Origin: JAJRRS01 sp965230275
GTDB lineage: Bacteria; Planctomycetota; Phycisphaerae; Phycisphaerales; Phycisphaeraceae
Length of the DNA: 64,000 nucleotides
Assembly: GCA_965230275.1 (NCBI GenBank)
Contig: CBDDKO010000002.1
Coordinates: 2,542,001-2,606,000 of the forward strand
Reading direction: 5' to 3'
In this document: piece after piece, positions 44,911 through 53,709 of the stretch
How positions within the stretch are numbered: the stretch's first letter is position 1
How the letters are laid out: each line of letters begins with the position of its first letter
Notes under the pieces: model-generated
Told to the model about the DNA's origin: nothing
The model's input: the letters and a program-made list of their open reading frames with translations, nothing else
Database searches by the model: none
Made by a program: the position numbers and the translations under genes

Positions 44911-47304
44911 TTATCGGATGGGCACATCAAGGCTAAAACTGACTAATTGCGACTCGTCGCCCTCCTGGTCGATCACCGGGACCGCGACGTCCAGGGCGAA
45001 CGGGGCCGAGCCGAGGAACGGCACCTTGATCCGCAGCCCCGTGCCAACGGATACACGCCAGTCTTCCACACCCGGGTCGTCGGTCAGTGTGCCCATATCG
45101 GAGAAGACCACGCCGCGGAGGACCTCGGTGTAGATCGGGTAGTTGTATTCGACGCCGGTGGTGAGCAGCCATTCGTCGCCGACGGCGTCGTCACCGACGG
45201 TCATCGTGTCGTTGCGGATGCCGCGTTGGCCGACGCCCCGGAAGGCGAAGCCGCGGAAGTTGCTGTGCCCGCCGAGGTACAGCCGCTCGAAGAACGGGGC
45301 CTCGTTGTCTTCGGGGATGAACGCGGCGCCGATGCGCCAGCTAAGGACCGTCTTGCGGCCGAAGAAGTCTTCATCGACGGTCCAGAACTGCTTGAATTCG
45401 GTGCTGATGCGAGTGAAGTCGTAGTCGCCGCCGAGCGCGCCGACCTGTTCAATGGCGAACTGCCAGTTGTTGCCGCGTGTGGGGAACAGCCGACTGTCGG
45501 TGGTGTTGCGCCGGACGGAAAAGCCCACGCCGGTCAGGCTGCTCTCGCCCATGCTGGCGAAGACATCGACCGGGGCGTCGTCCTCGATGTCGGTGATGTC
45601 CACGGTGGCGGTTCTGAGTGATGTTGATGCCGACCAGACGTCGCCGAAGCGTCGGCCGAAGGATACGCTGCCGCCGAGCCGTTCTTCGTCGTAGGCGTTG
45701 AACAGGCGTTCGTAGACAAACAGCGACGTGCTGAACGTGTAGTCGGTCTCGAGGATGCTGGGCTCGCTGAAGGACACGCTGAACCGGCTGACCTCGTCGC
45801 CGGGTTGTAGCGACAGGGCGAAGCTCTGTCCCGCGCCGCGGAAGGCCCGGCCGGTCAGCAACTCCTGGGGCGTCTGCGGCGTGTCGGTAATATCGAAGTT
45901 GCGCTGCGACAGGTCGATCGCGCCCAAGACGCCGGCGTCGGAGCTGATGCCCGCGCCGAAGCTGATCGTGCCGGTGGTCGCTTCGGTGACGTCGATCAGG
46001 ATATCGCGCGTCCCGTCACTGGGTTCGCCCAGGATCGTGACCGTCCCCTCGCTGAAGAGCCGGCCGTCCCGCAGGCGTCGGCGTGTGCGATCCAGGCCGG
46101 TCGAGTCGAAGCGTCGGCCCGGGTCCATCCCGCGCAGCTGACGCAGAGCGACCTTCTGCCGGGTCAGTTCGTTGCCCGTGATGCTCACCTTGCCGACGAC
46201 CGAAGGCAGCCCCTGTTCGATGCTGACGACCAGGTCCACCAACGCCGCATCCGTGTGCGGCAGGCTCGCAATCCTGACACGTACGTCCAGGTAGCCCAGC
46301 CGCCCCATCAGCTCCCGGAGTTGGGTTTGCGACGCGGCGAGTTTGTCTTGTGAGAACACATCGCCGGGCTTGAGCGACATGTTCTGGCGTATCTGCGCGT
46401 CCGGCAGGAGGCGGTCATCGCCGGCATCAGGCGGCAGCACACGCACCTCCGACACGGCGTAACGCCTGCCCTCTTCAACCAGGAACACGACCACGGCCTG
46501 CTTCTCGTCCGGCGACAGATCGATGCGCCGGCCGACCTGGGCATCCAGGTAGCCACGGGCCTGGTAGAACTCGCGCACACTCGCCGCGTCCAGCTCCAAC
46601 TGCTCGCGGTTCAGGTCGCCCTTCTGCAGGATCGGGAAGTAGGTCTTGCTTCGGAGCTTGCTCTTGAGCTGTTTTTCCGTGTACGACGCATGGCCCTCGA
46701 AGCGGATGCCCTTGATCTTCACACGCGGGCCTTCACGGACCCGGTAGACCAGGGCGCTGGATTCACGCAGCAGCTGATCGTCGATCGAGACGTCCGCGAC
46801 GAAGTAGCCCTTGTCGTGGTACGCCCGCACGATCCGGTCCAGCCCCTGCTCGATCAGGAAGCTGTCTGCCGGGTCGCCGGGTCGAAGCAGCACCAGCGTC
46901 AGGAGCTCGCCGTCGTGGATCGCCTTGTTGCCCACGACCTGTACGTCGCTGAGGATCGCTTGCTCCGAGACATCAAAGATCAGCACCAGCGAGCCGTCGT
47001 CTTGCGGCTCGACCCGGGCGGTGACCTGATCGAATCGGCCCAGGTGGGTCAGGCGGACGATGTCTTCGGACACGGTGTCGGCGTCGTAGGGCTCGCCGAC
47101 CTGTGAACGGACCTGGTTGAGGACCAGCTGTTCGGAGACGTTTTTCAGCCCCTCGACCCGGACCTCGGCGATCGGCCGATCCTCCGGGTCCAGCCCCTGG
47201 GCGGCGGCCTGGTCGGCGGCGCACACCAGGGCGATGACCAGGCCCAACAGGGTTGAGAAGACGCGAGTGTGGGTCCGGGTATGCATAGAAGACGGCCTGA
47301 TCAT
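44911..47304 (-). CDS. bamA: Outer-membrane protein assembly factor BamA
   Basis: A 797-residue Omp85 protein: signal peptide (VFSTLLGLVIALVCAADQAAA), five POTRA domains (about 40-440, first with IAEVRVEGLKNVSEQLV, last with VVGKVSITGNELTRQKV), and a C-terminal 16-strand beta barrel. The L6 loop has the conserved RGF in GGHSNFRGFAFRG. The C-terminus is SLDVPIR rather than the usual aromatic end. It inserts beta-barrel proteins into the outer membrane. A second ATG at 47286 is possible. It starts the bamA-ompH-lpxD-lpxC/fabZ series. Confidence 0.95.
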   Translation of the reverse strand: MIRPSSMHTRTHTRVFSTLLGLVIALVCAADQAAAQGLDPEDRPIAEVRVEGLKNVSEQLVLNQVRSQVGEPYDADTVSEDIVRLTHLGRFDQVTARVEPQDDGSLVLIFDVSEQAILSDVQVVGNKAIHDGELLTLVLLRPGDPADSFLIEQGLDRIVRAYHDKGYFVADVSIDDQLLRESSALVYRVREGPRVKIKGIRFEGHASYTEKQLKSKLRSKTYFPILQKGDLNREQLELDAASVREFYQARGYLDAQVGRRIDLSPDEKQAVVVFLVEEGRRYAVSEVRVLPPDAGDDRLLPDAQIRQNMSLKPGDVFSQDKLAASQTQLRELMGRLGYLDVRVRIASLPHTDAALVDLVVSIEQGLPSVVGKVSITGNELTRQKVALRQLRGMDPGRRFDSTGLDRTRRRLRDGRLFSEGTVTILGEPSDGTRDILIDVTEATTGTISFGAGISSDAGVLGAIDLSQRNFDITDTPQTPQELLTGRAFRGAGQSFALSLQPGDEVSRFSVSFSEPSILETDYTFSTSLFVYERLFNAYDEERLGGSVSFGRRFGDVWSASTSLRTATVDITDIEDDAPVDVFASMGESSLTGVGFSVRRNTTDSRLFPTRGNNWQFAIEQVGALGGDYDFTRISTEFKQFWTVDEDFFGRKTVLSWRIGAAFIPEDNEAPFFERLYLGGHSNFRGFAFRGVGQRGIRNDTMTVGDDAVGDEWLLTTGVEYNYPIYTEVLRGVVFSDMGTLTDDPGVEDWRVSVGTGLRIKVPFLGSAPFALDVAVPVIDQEGDESQLVSFSLDVPIR

Positions 47305-47638
47305 GTGATTGCTGATGCTTCGATGGAGAGTTTAATCGAAAGCACACGCAGTTGCCCCGGGGCGGTTTCGCGGGGATCAAGCCGCTAAGATGCAGATGGG
47401 TCAATTACTTGCCGCTGGGGGCCGGGGCCTCTAAACTATTGGTGTCTCAGGTGCCTCTTGAAGGCCCGTGGACGGGCTGCTTGCGGATGCTCGCCGAGGC
47501 GAGTCCCGTACCGACGCCGCCGAGTGTCGTGAGACGTTAATCATTGGACAATATGTGGTTTACATCGGACGCGGTCGATGCTGATAACTGATTCCACGCC
47601 CGCACGCTGATCCATCCGATCTATTTGAAGGACCCTCG
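47305..47638. other. Divergent promoter region of bamA and pdhA
   Basis: 334 bp between divergent genes. The half near pdhA has an AT-richer stretch (47540-47570) that could hold promoters. A possible 62-codon frame at 47352 was judged spurious. No structured RNA recognised. Confidence 0.5.
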
Positions 47639-48784
47639 ATGACCGCCACCACTGAGGACAAGGTGATGCCCCCGGCCAAGGACCTGCCTATGGACACCCC
47701 GGATACCCCGGACGCCCCCCCGGATCTGCCTGCCGAGAAGCTGGTGGACATGCTTTACCAGATGATGCTGATCCGCCGGTTCGAGGAGCGGACCATGCAG
47801 GCCTACCAGCAGGCCAAGATCGGCGGGTTCTGCCACATCTACATCGGCCAGGAGGCCACCGCCGTCGGCGCCGTCGCCGCCTTGGTCCATGAAGACCCGA
47901 TCATCACCGCCTACCGCGACCACGGCCACGCCCTGGCTCGCGGCATGCACCCCAACTACTGCATGGCTGAGATGTACGGCAAAGTGACCGGCTGTGCCAA
48001 GGGCAAGGGCGGGTCCATGCACATGTTCGACAAGGCCAACCATATGTACGGCGGGCACGCCATCGTCGGCGGGCAGTGCCCGCTGGGTGTCGGGCTGGCC
48101 TTCGCGATCCAATACGAAAAGAAAGAGAACGTCTGCGTCTGCTTCTTCGGCGACGGGGCGATCAACCAGGGCGCGTTCCACGAGGCGATGAACCTCGCCG
48201 CCATCTGGAACCTGCCAATCCTGTTCGTTGTCGAGAACAACGGCTACTCGATGGGCACCGCCATCCAACGCGGCACCGCCGCCGCCGACGACCTGGGCGC
48301 CAAGGCCGCGGCCTACGGCATGCGGTACGCCGAGTGCGACGGGATGGACGTCTTGGATACCTACCGCGTCTTCAAGCGCGAGGCCGACCTCGCCCGCGGC
48401 AGTACCAGCGATCAACTCGGCCTGCCCCAGAACGGCGGCGGCCCCTGCTTCATCAACGCCAAGACCTACCGGTACCAGGGTCACTCCATGTCCGACCCCC
48501 AGAAGTACCGCTCCAAGGACGAGGTCAACGACAAGAAGGAAAAAGACTGCATCAACACCCTGGTCGGCCACCTCATCGAGCACAAGCTCGCGACGCAGGA
48601 GCAGATCGACGGGCTGGATAAGAAGGCCAAGCAAGCCTCCCGCGACGCCATCAAGTACGCCGAGGACTCGCCTGAATTGCCCAAGAGCGAGCTGTTCACC
48701 GACATCTACGCCCAGCCCTACGGCCCGCCGTTCGTGAAGGGCGCGATGCCGAAGATGATTCTGGATAACAATAGTGGGGAGTAG
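47639..48784 (+). CDS. pdhA: Pyruvate dehydrogenase E1 component, alpha subunit
   Basis: A 381-residue TPP-dependent E1 alpha. The TPP/magnesium motif is GDGAINQGAFHEAMNLAAIW with VVENNGY. Earlier motifs are RRFEERTMQAYQQ, YIGQEATAVGA, YRDHGHALARGM and GKGGSMHMFD. A Pro/Asp-rich N-terminal tail (residues 10-35) is unusual. GAAGGA lies 7 bp before the ATG. E1 decarboxylates pyruvate and acetylates the E2 lipoyl group. The stop codon falls inside the left arm of an inverted repeat flanking the next gene. Confidence 0.95.
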   Translation: MTATTEDKVMPPAKDLPMDTPDTPDAPPDLPAEKLVDMLYQMMLIRRFEERTMQAYQQAKIGGFCHIYIGQEATAVGAVAALVHEDPIITAYRDHGHALARGMHPNYCMAEMYGKVTGCAKGKGGSMHMFDKANHMYGGHAIVGGQCPLGVGLAFAIQYEKKENVCVCFFGDGAINQGAFHEAMNLAAIWNLPILFVVENNGYSMGTAIQRGTAAADDLGAKAAAYGMRYAECDGMDVLDTYRVFKREADLARGSTSDQLGLPQNGGGPCFINAKTYRYQGHSMSDPQKYRSKDEVNDKKEKDCINTLVGHLIEHKLATQEQIDGLDKKAKQASRDAIKYAEDSPELPKSELFTDIYAQPYGPPFVKGAMPKMILDNNSGE

Positions 48785-48816
48785 TGTCTGGGGTCTAGGG
48801 TCTTGGGACTAGTCAG
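48784..48816. repeat. Left arm of the IVP-flanking inverted repeat
   Basis: A 33-bp arm starting at the last base of the pdhA stop codon, built of degenerate NGGGTCT heptamers and ending ACTAGTCAG. It matches the reverse complement of 49187-49219 at 29 of 33 positions. Confidence 0.88.
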
Positions 48817-48828
48817 AAGGGGGACGCA

Positions 48829-49194
48829 GTGGAAAGCGAAAGCGCGTATCGGAAGTTGGAAGTTTGGCAGCGGGGGATGGACCTTGTTGTAGAGGTCTAC
48901 CGACTGATTGAAGTGATGCCGACTCAGGAGAAGTACGGCCTTGTCAGTCAGATACAGCGGGCTGCGGTATCGATCCCCGCGAATGTGGCCGAAGGCTACG
49001 GCCGAGTGCATCGAGGTGATTATGTTAGACACCTATCCATCGCACGCGGCTCACTGATGGAACTTGAAACCCACCTGATGTTATGTGTCAGGTTAAACAT
49101 GCTTGAACGAGAAAATGTAATCCCGGTCTGGCAACTAGCCCAGGAAACTGGAAAGAAACTCACAGCGTTAATCCGCTCTCTCCAGACTGACTAG
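48829..49194 (+). CDS. Four-helix-bundle protein of the 23S rRNA intervening-sequence (IVP) family
   Basis: A 121-residue helical protein matching the 'four helix bundle / 23S rRNA intervening sequence protein' family: RKLEVWQRGMDLVVEVYRL, QIQRAAVSIPANVAEGYGR and SIARGSLMELETHLMLC are the family signatures. It starts with GTG after AAGGGGG. Members occur in rRNA intervening sequences and also as scattered chromosomal genes; their function is not known. It splits the pdhA-pdhB operon and is more AT-rich than its neighbours. Its stop codon lies within the right arm of the 33-bp inverted repeat. Confidence 0.9.
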   Translation: MESESAYRKLEVWQRGMDLVVEVYRLIEVMPTQEKYGLVSQIQRAAVSIPANVAEGYGRVHRGDYVRHLSIARGSLMELETHLMLCVRLNMLERENVIPVWQLAQETGKKLTALIRSLQTD

Positions 49195-49219
49195 ACCCCA
49201 GACCCCAGACCCCAGACCC
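49187..49219. repeat. Right arm of the IVP-flanking inverted repeat, with AGACCCC heptamers
   Basis: A 33-bp arm that contains the IVP stop codon and then AGACCCC repeats (three perfect, one partial) ending 3 bp before the pdhB ATG at 49223. It pairs with 48784-48816. Confidence 0.88.
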
Positions 49220-49222
49220 AAT

Positions 49223-50257
49223 ATGCGAACCATTCAATACCGTGAAGCCCTACGCGAAGCCATGCAGGAGGAGATGCGCAAAGACGACCGCGTCTTCCTC
49301 ATGGGCGAAGAAGTGGCGCAGTACAACGGCGCGTACAAAGTCAGTCAGGGCATGCTCGATGAGTTCGGCCCGCGGCGGATCGTCGACTCGCCGATCAGCG
49401 AGACCGGGTTCTCCGGGCTTGGCATCGGCGCGGCGATGTACGGCCTGCGACCGATCATCGAGTTCATGAGCTGGTCGTTCTGCCTCGTCGCCGCCGACCA
49501 GATCATTAACAACGCCCCGAAGATGCTCTACATGTCCGGCGGCCAGTTCGGCTGCCCGGCGGTGTTCCGCGGCAACAACGGCGCGGGCGGGCAACTCGGC
49601 TCGACCCACTCCTGGTGCGTCGAATCCATGTTCAGCTCCGTGCCCGGCCTGAAGGTCGCCATCCCTTCCACGCCACGCGACGCCAAGGGCCTCTTGAAGA
49701 CCGCGATCCGCGATGAAGACCCGGTCTTCAACCTCGAGAGTGAACGCATGCTCGGCCTGGGTGCCCGTGGCGCTAAGGACTTTAACCGCTATATCAAAGA
49801 CATCTGGGCCCCGCCGACCGTCGAGGAAGACGAAGACTTCACGATCCCCTTCGGCGTCGCTGACATCAAGAAGCCGGGCAGTGACGTCACCATCGTCGCC
49901 GCCGGCCGGCCGGTGCACTTCGCGTTGGATGCGGCGGAAGAGCTTGAAAAAGAAGGCATCGACTGTGAGGTCATCGACCCACGGACCTACCGGCCACTCG
50001 ATATCGACACAATCGTCAAGAGCGTCCGCAAGACCAACTACTGCGTCGTCGTCGACCAGAGCTGGCCGTTCGCTTCGGTCGGCGCCGAGGTCGCGGCACA
50101 GGTGTATGAGCACGCGATGGATGACCTGGACAACAAGGTGATCCGCGTGAACAACGACGACGTCCCCGCGCCTTACAACCGCACGATGGAGCAGGAAATG
50201 CTCCCCAACACCCGCAAGATCATCGAAGCGGTGCGGGCCGTGACGTACAGCAACTGA
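49223..50257 (+). CDS. pdhB: Pyruvate dehydrogenase E1 component, beta subunit
   Basis: A 344-residue E1 beta: TIQYREALREAMQEEM, then FLMGEEVAQYNGAYKVSQGM, DSPISETGFSGLGIGAAM, RGNNGAGGQLGSTHSWCVES and the C-terminal VVDQSWPFASVGAEVAAQ are family motifs. It forms the alpha2-beta2 E1 with PdhA. The ATG has no Shine-Dalgarno site. It is directly preceded by the AGACCCC tract that forms one arm of the inverted repeat, so translation may depend on RNA structure or on coupling to the IVP gene 28 bp upstream. Confidence 0.95.
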   Translation: MRTIQYREALREAMQEEMRKDDRVFLMGEEVAQYNGAYKVSQGMLDEFGPRRIVDSPISETGFSGLGIGAAMYGLRPIIEFMSWSFCLVAADQIINNAPKMLYMSGGQFGCPAVFRGNNGAGGQLGSTHSWCVESMFSSVPGLKVAIPSTPRDAKGLLKTAIRDEDPVFNLESERMLGLGARGAKDFNRYIKDIWAPPTVEEDEDFTIPFGVADIKKPGSDVTIVAAGRPVHFALDAAEELEKEGIDCEVIDPRTYRPLDIDTIVKSVRKTNYCVVVDQSWPFASVGAEVAAQVYEHAMDDLDNKVIRVNNDDVPAPYNRTMEQEMLPNTRKIIEAVRAVTYSN

Positions 50258-50287
50258 TTCCGTTTATATATGATGTGACTTCAACAG

Positions 50288-50318
50288 CCGCGACTCAACG
50301 GGTCGCGGTTTTCTTTTC
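50288..50318 (+). terminator. Terminator after pdhB
   Basis: A 7-bp stem (CCGCGAC / GTCGCGG) is followed by TTTTCTTTTC, about 30 bp past the stop. It separates pdhA-IVP-pdhB from the gene for E2. Confidence 0.85.
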
Positions 50319-50360
50319 TCGATACTTCCCATTCACTCCGTAACGCTGAAGCCGCGTTGA

Positions 50361-51236
50361 TCACCATGCCAGCGCCAGCGTATTTTGGCGGCAGAGGTTC
50401 AGGCGGTTGCGCAGCGCTATCTGGCGGTCGCGTAAGGTCTGTGCGGATTGCACCAAGGCCGGGGTGTTAGCCTCTTGCGCGGTGAGGTTGGCGTACCAGT
50501 CGGGCACGGGGCTGGCGTCCGGGTCCAGCAGTTCGGACAGCCGGGCGCGTTGCGCATTGCTCAACCGGCCCGAGGCGACCAGCCATTCCGCCAGTTCGCA
50601 GGCCTGCTCGCGGAAGCGGTAGCTGGTCATGCAGGCTACCACCGTCGGTTCGCGATACAGCACATCCGCCATCACCGTGATCTGTTCGATCCGCTCACAG
50701 GCCTCCGCCTCCCGGCCCTCGTCTGCTTCGAGTATGGCCGAGAGATACAGCAGGTAGACCCCGCGGCGCATCCACGGGTGGTGGCTCATCAGGTTCGGCT
50801 CGCCCGACGGGAAGACCTCGGGCTTGAACCAACATGCCTCGGTACGTGTCGCGGCTTCCAGGAGATCGATCGCTTCGGCCTGCGGCTTGAGGTAGGACCG
50901 GACGGCCCGGGCTGAGGCCGGCGGCAGCGGTGTGCCGGGTGCGGGGAGGCTTGCGCTGCCGACCAGCGGCATCTGTCCCGAGTCTTCAGGCTGATTGATA
51001 GCTCGGAACGCCTGGAGGTATGTCTCGGCCCCGTTTGCGCCGGGCTGCTGTGGATACCACTGCTCAAGGTGGTTCCATGTCAACAGGCTCACGTGTCCCC
51101 GAGCCGGGGTGTCGTCGGGCTTGGCGTAAGCGATGGACATCACCGCGAACACGCCAACCACCGCGATCAGCAGCAGCGAGGCCTCAACAGAGCTTTTTGC
51201 AAATCCCAAACACAGATACCGGCGGAATCCAGACAT
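50361..51236 (-). CDS. Membrane-anchored hypothetical protein
   Basis: A 291-residue protein with one N-terminal membrane helix (about residues 17-38: VEASLLLIAVVGVFAVMSIAYA). A mostly helical exported part follows (LLEAATRTEACWFKPEVFPS, RGVYLLYLSAILEADEGREA, EACERIEQITVMADVL). No catalytic motif recognised. Similar proteins with this helical pattern are seen in planctomycetes as hypothetical proteins. It lies antisense between pdhB and pdhC. Confidence 0.65.
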   Translation of the reverse strand: MSGFRRYLCLGFAKSSVEASLLLIAVVGVFAVMSIAYAKPDDTPARGHVSLLTWNHLEQWYPQQPGANGAETYLQAFRAINQPEDSGQMPLVGSASLPAPGTPLPPASARAVRSYLKPQAEAIDLLEAATRTEACWFKPEVFPSGEPNLMSHHPWMRRGVYLLYLSAILEADEGREAEACERIEQITVMADVLYREPTVVACMTSYRFREQACELAEWLVASGRLSNAQRARLSELLDPDASPVPDWYANLTAQEANTPALVQSAQTLRDRQIALRNRLNLCRQNTLALAW

Positions 51237-51410
51237 CGTTTCACTCCCGGATTAAGGATCTATCACTGCTGTATCCTTGATACGTCCTTGATACGCTCGT
51301 CTTCCCACCTTGGTGTGGATGATCGCCCCATCCCTGCGGAATTGGCGACTTCACCCGTATAGACGCTCCCGGTGTCGGATTCCTGCATACGACTTCGTAT
51401 TTTCCCCACA

Positions 51411-51475
51411 TATGGGCTATCCTCTCGCCCCGGTTGGGGAGATGACTCACAAGCCCACTGAGCTTAGGATATAGC
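51411..51475 (+). promoter_or_regulatory. Possible structured leader of pdhC
   Basis: About 50 nt before pdhC the sequence can form an outer stem (GCTATCCT with AGGATATAGC, one 2-nt bulge) enclosing two small hairpins (CTCGCCCC/GGGGAG and a 4-bp CTCA/TGAG). The fold was drawn by eye and resembles a three-way junction. No known riboswitch motif matches. Confidence 0.3.
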
Positions 51476-51525
51476 GGTTGGCGGACTCCCCCCACTGTTT
51501 TACCCCCCTGTAGGAGCCTCACAGG

Positions 51526-52851
51526 ATGTCAATCGAGATCACGATGCCGCGCCTTTCGGACACCATGGAAGAAGGGACGCTGGTCAAGTGGCGGATCAAG
51601 CCCGGCGACGAGGTCGCGTCCGGCGATCACCTGGCCGACGTCGAGACTGACAAGGCCACCATGGAGCTGCAGGCATTCGACGACGGCAAGGTCGCGGCCC
51701 TGGCGGTGCAGGAAGGCGACACCGTGCCGGTCGGCAGCACGATCCTGGTGCTGGCTGAGGACGGGGAATCATTAGAAGACGCGGCGGCGGCGGTTTCGGC
51801 AGGCGCCAGCGGTGGTGGCGAGAAGGCCGCGGCTGCTGGCGGTGACGATGACGGCGGCGGGACCGCGGTGGCGGCCCCCCCTGCCCAGGAAACGTCAGCA
51901 CCCGCTCCCGCTCCCGCCCCAGCGGGCGGCGGACGGCAGCGCGTCAGTCCGGTGGCCCGCAAGATCGCGGAGGAAAAGGGGCTGGACCTGGCCACGATCA
52001 CCGGTACGGGCCCGGACGGCCGAATCATCAAACGCGACGTCCTCGCAGCGGTCAACGGCGGTGGCGTCCCGGCGGCGGCACCGGCTTCAGCCCCCGCGCC
52101 GGCCGCGCAGGCACCCGCACCAGCGCCTGTTCCCGCCGCACCGGTCGGGCTCGAAGCCAAGAGCATCAACCTCTCGAACATGCGCAAGACCATCGCACGT
52201 CGGCTGGTCGAGTCCAAGACCACTGTGCCGCACTTCCAGGTCACCGTCGGGATCGACATGGACCCGCTGCTGGCGCTGCGTAAGACACTGAACGAACAGC
52301 TCGAAGCCCAGGGCGTCAAGCTCTCTGTCAACGACTTCATCGTCCGTGCCACGGCGCTGGCGTGTGTCAGCCATCCGTCGGCGAACAGCTCGTGGAACGG
52401 CGACACGATCATCCAGCACGGGACGGTCAACGTCGGCGTGGCGGTCTCGCTGCCCGAAGAGCGCGGCGGCGGGCTGGTCGTGCCTGTCATCCGCGACGCC
52501 CAGAACAAGGGCCTGCGCCAGATCAGCACGGACACCAAACAGCTCGCCAAGAAGGCGCGTGAGACCGGGCTGACCCCCGAGGAGATGGGCGACGGCACGA
52601 TCACGCTCAGCAACCTGGGGATGTACGGCGTCAGCCAGTTCACCGCGATCATCAACCCGCCCCAGTCCGCGATCATCGCGGTCGGCGGCGCAGTCGAGAA
52701 GCCGGTTGTCCGTGACGGGCAGGTCGTCGTCGGCCACGAAATGAACGCGACACTCTCCGGCGACCACCGCGTCATCGACGGCGCTCAAGGCGCTGAATAC
52801 CTCACAACCTTCAAGCAGCTGCTCGAGAACCCCGCCTCACTGCTGGTATAA
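51526..52851 (+). CDS. pdhC: Pyruvate dehydrogenase E2 component (dihydrolipoamide acetyltransferase)
   Basis: A 441-residue E2. It has one lipoyl domain (residues 1-80; lipoyl-Lys in VETDKATMEL), an Ala/Pro-rich mobile linker, a peripheral-subunit-binding domain (about 140-178: RVSPVARKIAEEKGLDLATI) and a second Ala/Pro linker. The catalytic domain (about 210-441) has the active-site HRVIDGAQGAEYL (HxxxD) near its end. GTAGGAG precedes the ATG. It transfers acetyl groups from E1 to CoA. The E3 gene is not in the window. Confidence 0.95.
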   Translation: MSIEITMPRLSDTMEEGTLVKWRIKPGDEVASGDHLADVETDKATMELQAFDDGKVAALAVQEGDTVPVGSTILVLAEDGESLEDAAAAVSAGASGGGEKAAAAGGDDDGGGTAVAAPPAQETSAPAPAPAPAGGGRQRVSPVARKIAEEKGLDLATITGTGPDGRIIKRDVLAAVNGGGVPAAAPASAPAPAAQAPAPAPVPAAPVGLEAKSINLSNMRKTIARRLVESKTTVPHFQVTVGIDMDPLLALRKTLNEQLEAQGVKLSVNDFIVRATALACVSHPSANSSWNGDTIIQHGTVNVGVAVSLPEERGGGLVVPVIRDAQNKGLRQISTDTKQLAKKARETGLTPEEMGDGTITLSNLGMYGVSQFTAIINPPQSAIIAVGGAVEKPVVRDGQVVVGHEMNATLSGDHRVIDGAQGAEYLTTFKQLLENPASLLV

Positions 52852-52890
52852 CCAGGCAGAGATTGGCGGGAGATTTCCACACATATCACA

Positions 52891-52922
52891 GCCCGTGGGT
52901 CCTGCCCACGGGTTGTTTTTTA
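52891..52922 (+). terminator. Terminator after pdhC
   Basis: An 8-bp stem (CCCGTGGG / CCCACGGG) with a 5-nt loop is followed by TTGTTTTTT, 40 bp past the stop codon. Confidence 0.92.
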
Positions 52923-52935
52923 CTTGATTGGGTGG

Positions 52936-53709
52936 TTACGCCGCGGAGTCGTGCCGGCCTATCGCGGCGACGGGTGCTGCTGTGGAGCCGTTGTTCGACA
53001 GTTTGAGGATAACCGGCGAACCGAGTGCCTGGGTCAGGCCCACCGCGCGGCAAACTGATTCCATGGCGCTGGAGAGGATAGGGGCTTTCAGTGTGCGGTG
53101 GATGACCATGGGCATGAAGAACTGGCGTTGCCGGCCGTCGGGGATGAAGCCGTGTAACTGGGCTTGTTCAGCGATGATCTTGGTGGTGTAGCACTTGTAC
53201 CATCGCGTGTTCTTTTCGATCGCCTTCTTCACAGCGAACAACAGTTTTTCGACCCGGTTGATACTGACCAGCGAGGGGTAGTCAAGGATGACGGCGTGGC
53301 GTGCGACGCGGGTCGCCTCGGCGAGGAACCGGGGCCAGTTTTCGATGTGGGCCATAAGCCGAAGCGCGATCACGGTGTCGAAGCTGTTGTCTTCGTAGGG
53401 CAGCCGAAACAGGTCGCCGGTATGAAACGCGCAGCGTTGATGGTCCAGGAACGGCTTGAGGCGTTGGGCGCAGCTTTCGTCGCTGCCGAGGACGGTGACG
53501 TGGTAGTCGCGGTCGAGTAACGAGCCGGTGAGTTGGGCGTGGCCGCCGCCGAGTTCCAGGACGCGCTTGCCGGGGCAATCTTTGAGTTGGTTGTAGACGG
53601 CGTCCCACTGCACATCCAGCAACCACGTGCCGACCGTGCCCTTGAACCGGCGGGCGTAGTCGTCTGTGGAGGTTTCGATGTCCGGAGTTTCTCGCGGGTA
53701 ATCGCTCAA
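52936..53709 (-). CDS. Class I SAM-dependent methyltransferase
   Basis: A 257-residue methyltransferase. Motif I is VLELGGGHAQLTGSL (SAM-binding, about residues 50-64), followed by VTVLGSDESC, FHTGDLFRLPYEDNSFDTVI and ALRLMAHIENWPRFLAEATRVARH. The methylation substrate is unknown; the C-terminal part, with TRWYKCYTTKIIAEQAQLHGF, resembles quinone or lipid methyltransferases only generally. It is convergent with pdhC across the terminator. Confidence 0.85.
   Translation of the reverse strand: MSDYPRETPDIETSTDDYARRFKGTVGTWLLDVQWDAVYNQLKDCPGKRVLELGGGHAQLTGSLLDRDYHVTVLGSDESCAQRLKPFLDHQRCAFHTGDLFRLPYEDNSFDTVIALRLMAHIENWPRFLAEATRVARHAVILDYPSLVSINRVEKLLFAVKKAIEKNTRWYKCYTTKIIAEQAQLHGFIPDGRQRQFFMPMVIHRTLKAPILSSAMESVCRAVGLTQALGSPVILKLSNNGSTAAPVAAIGRHDSAA

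Noticed and set aside
47352..47540. 62-codon frame in the bamA-pdhA divergent region
   Set aside because: No ribosome site and atypical composition; it overlaps the likely promoter region.
51272..51293. Two tandem copies of TCCTTGATACG upstream of pdhC as part of the heptamer family
   Set aside because: The period is 11 bp with only two copies, and it is far from the start codon, so it was not grouped with the start-adjacent tracts.
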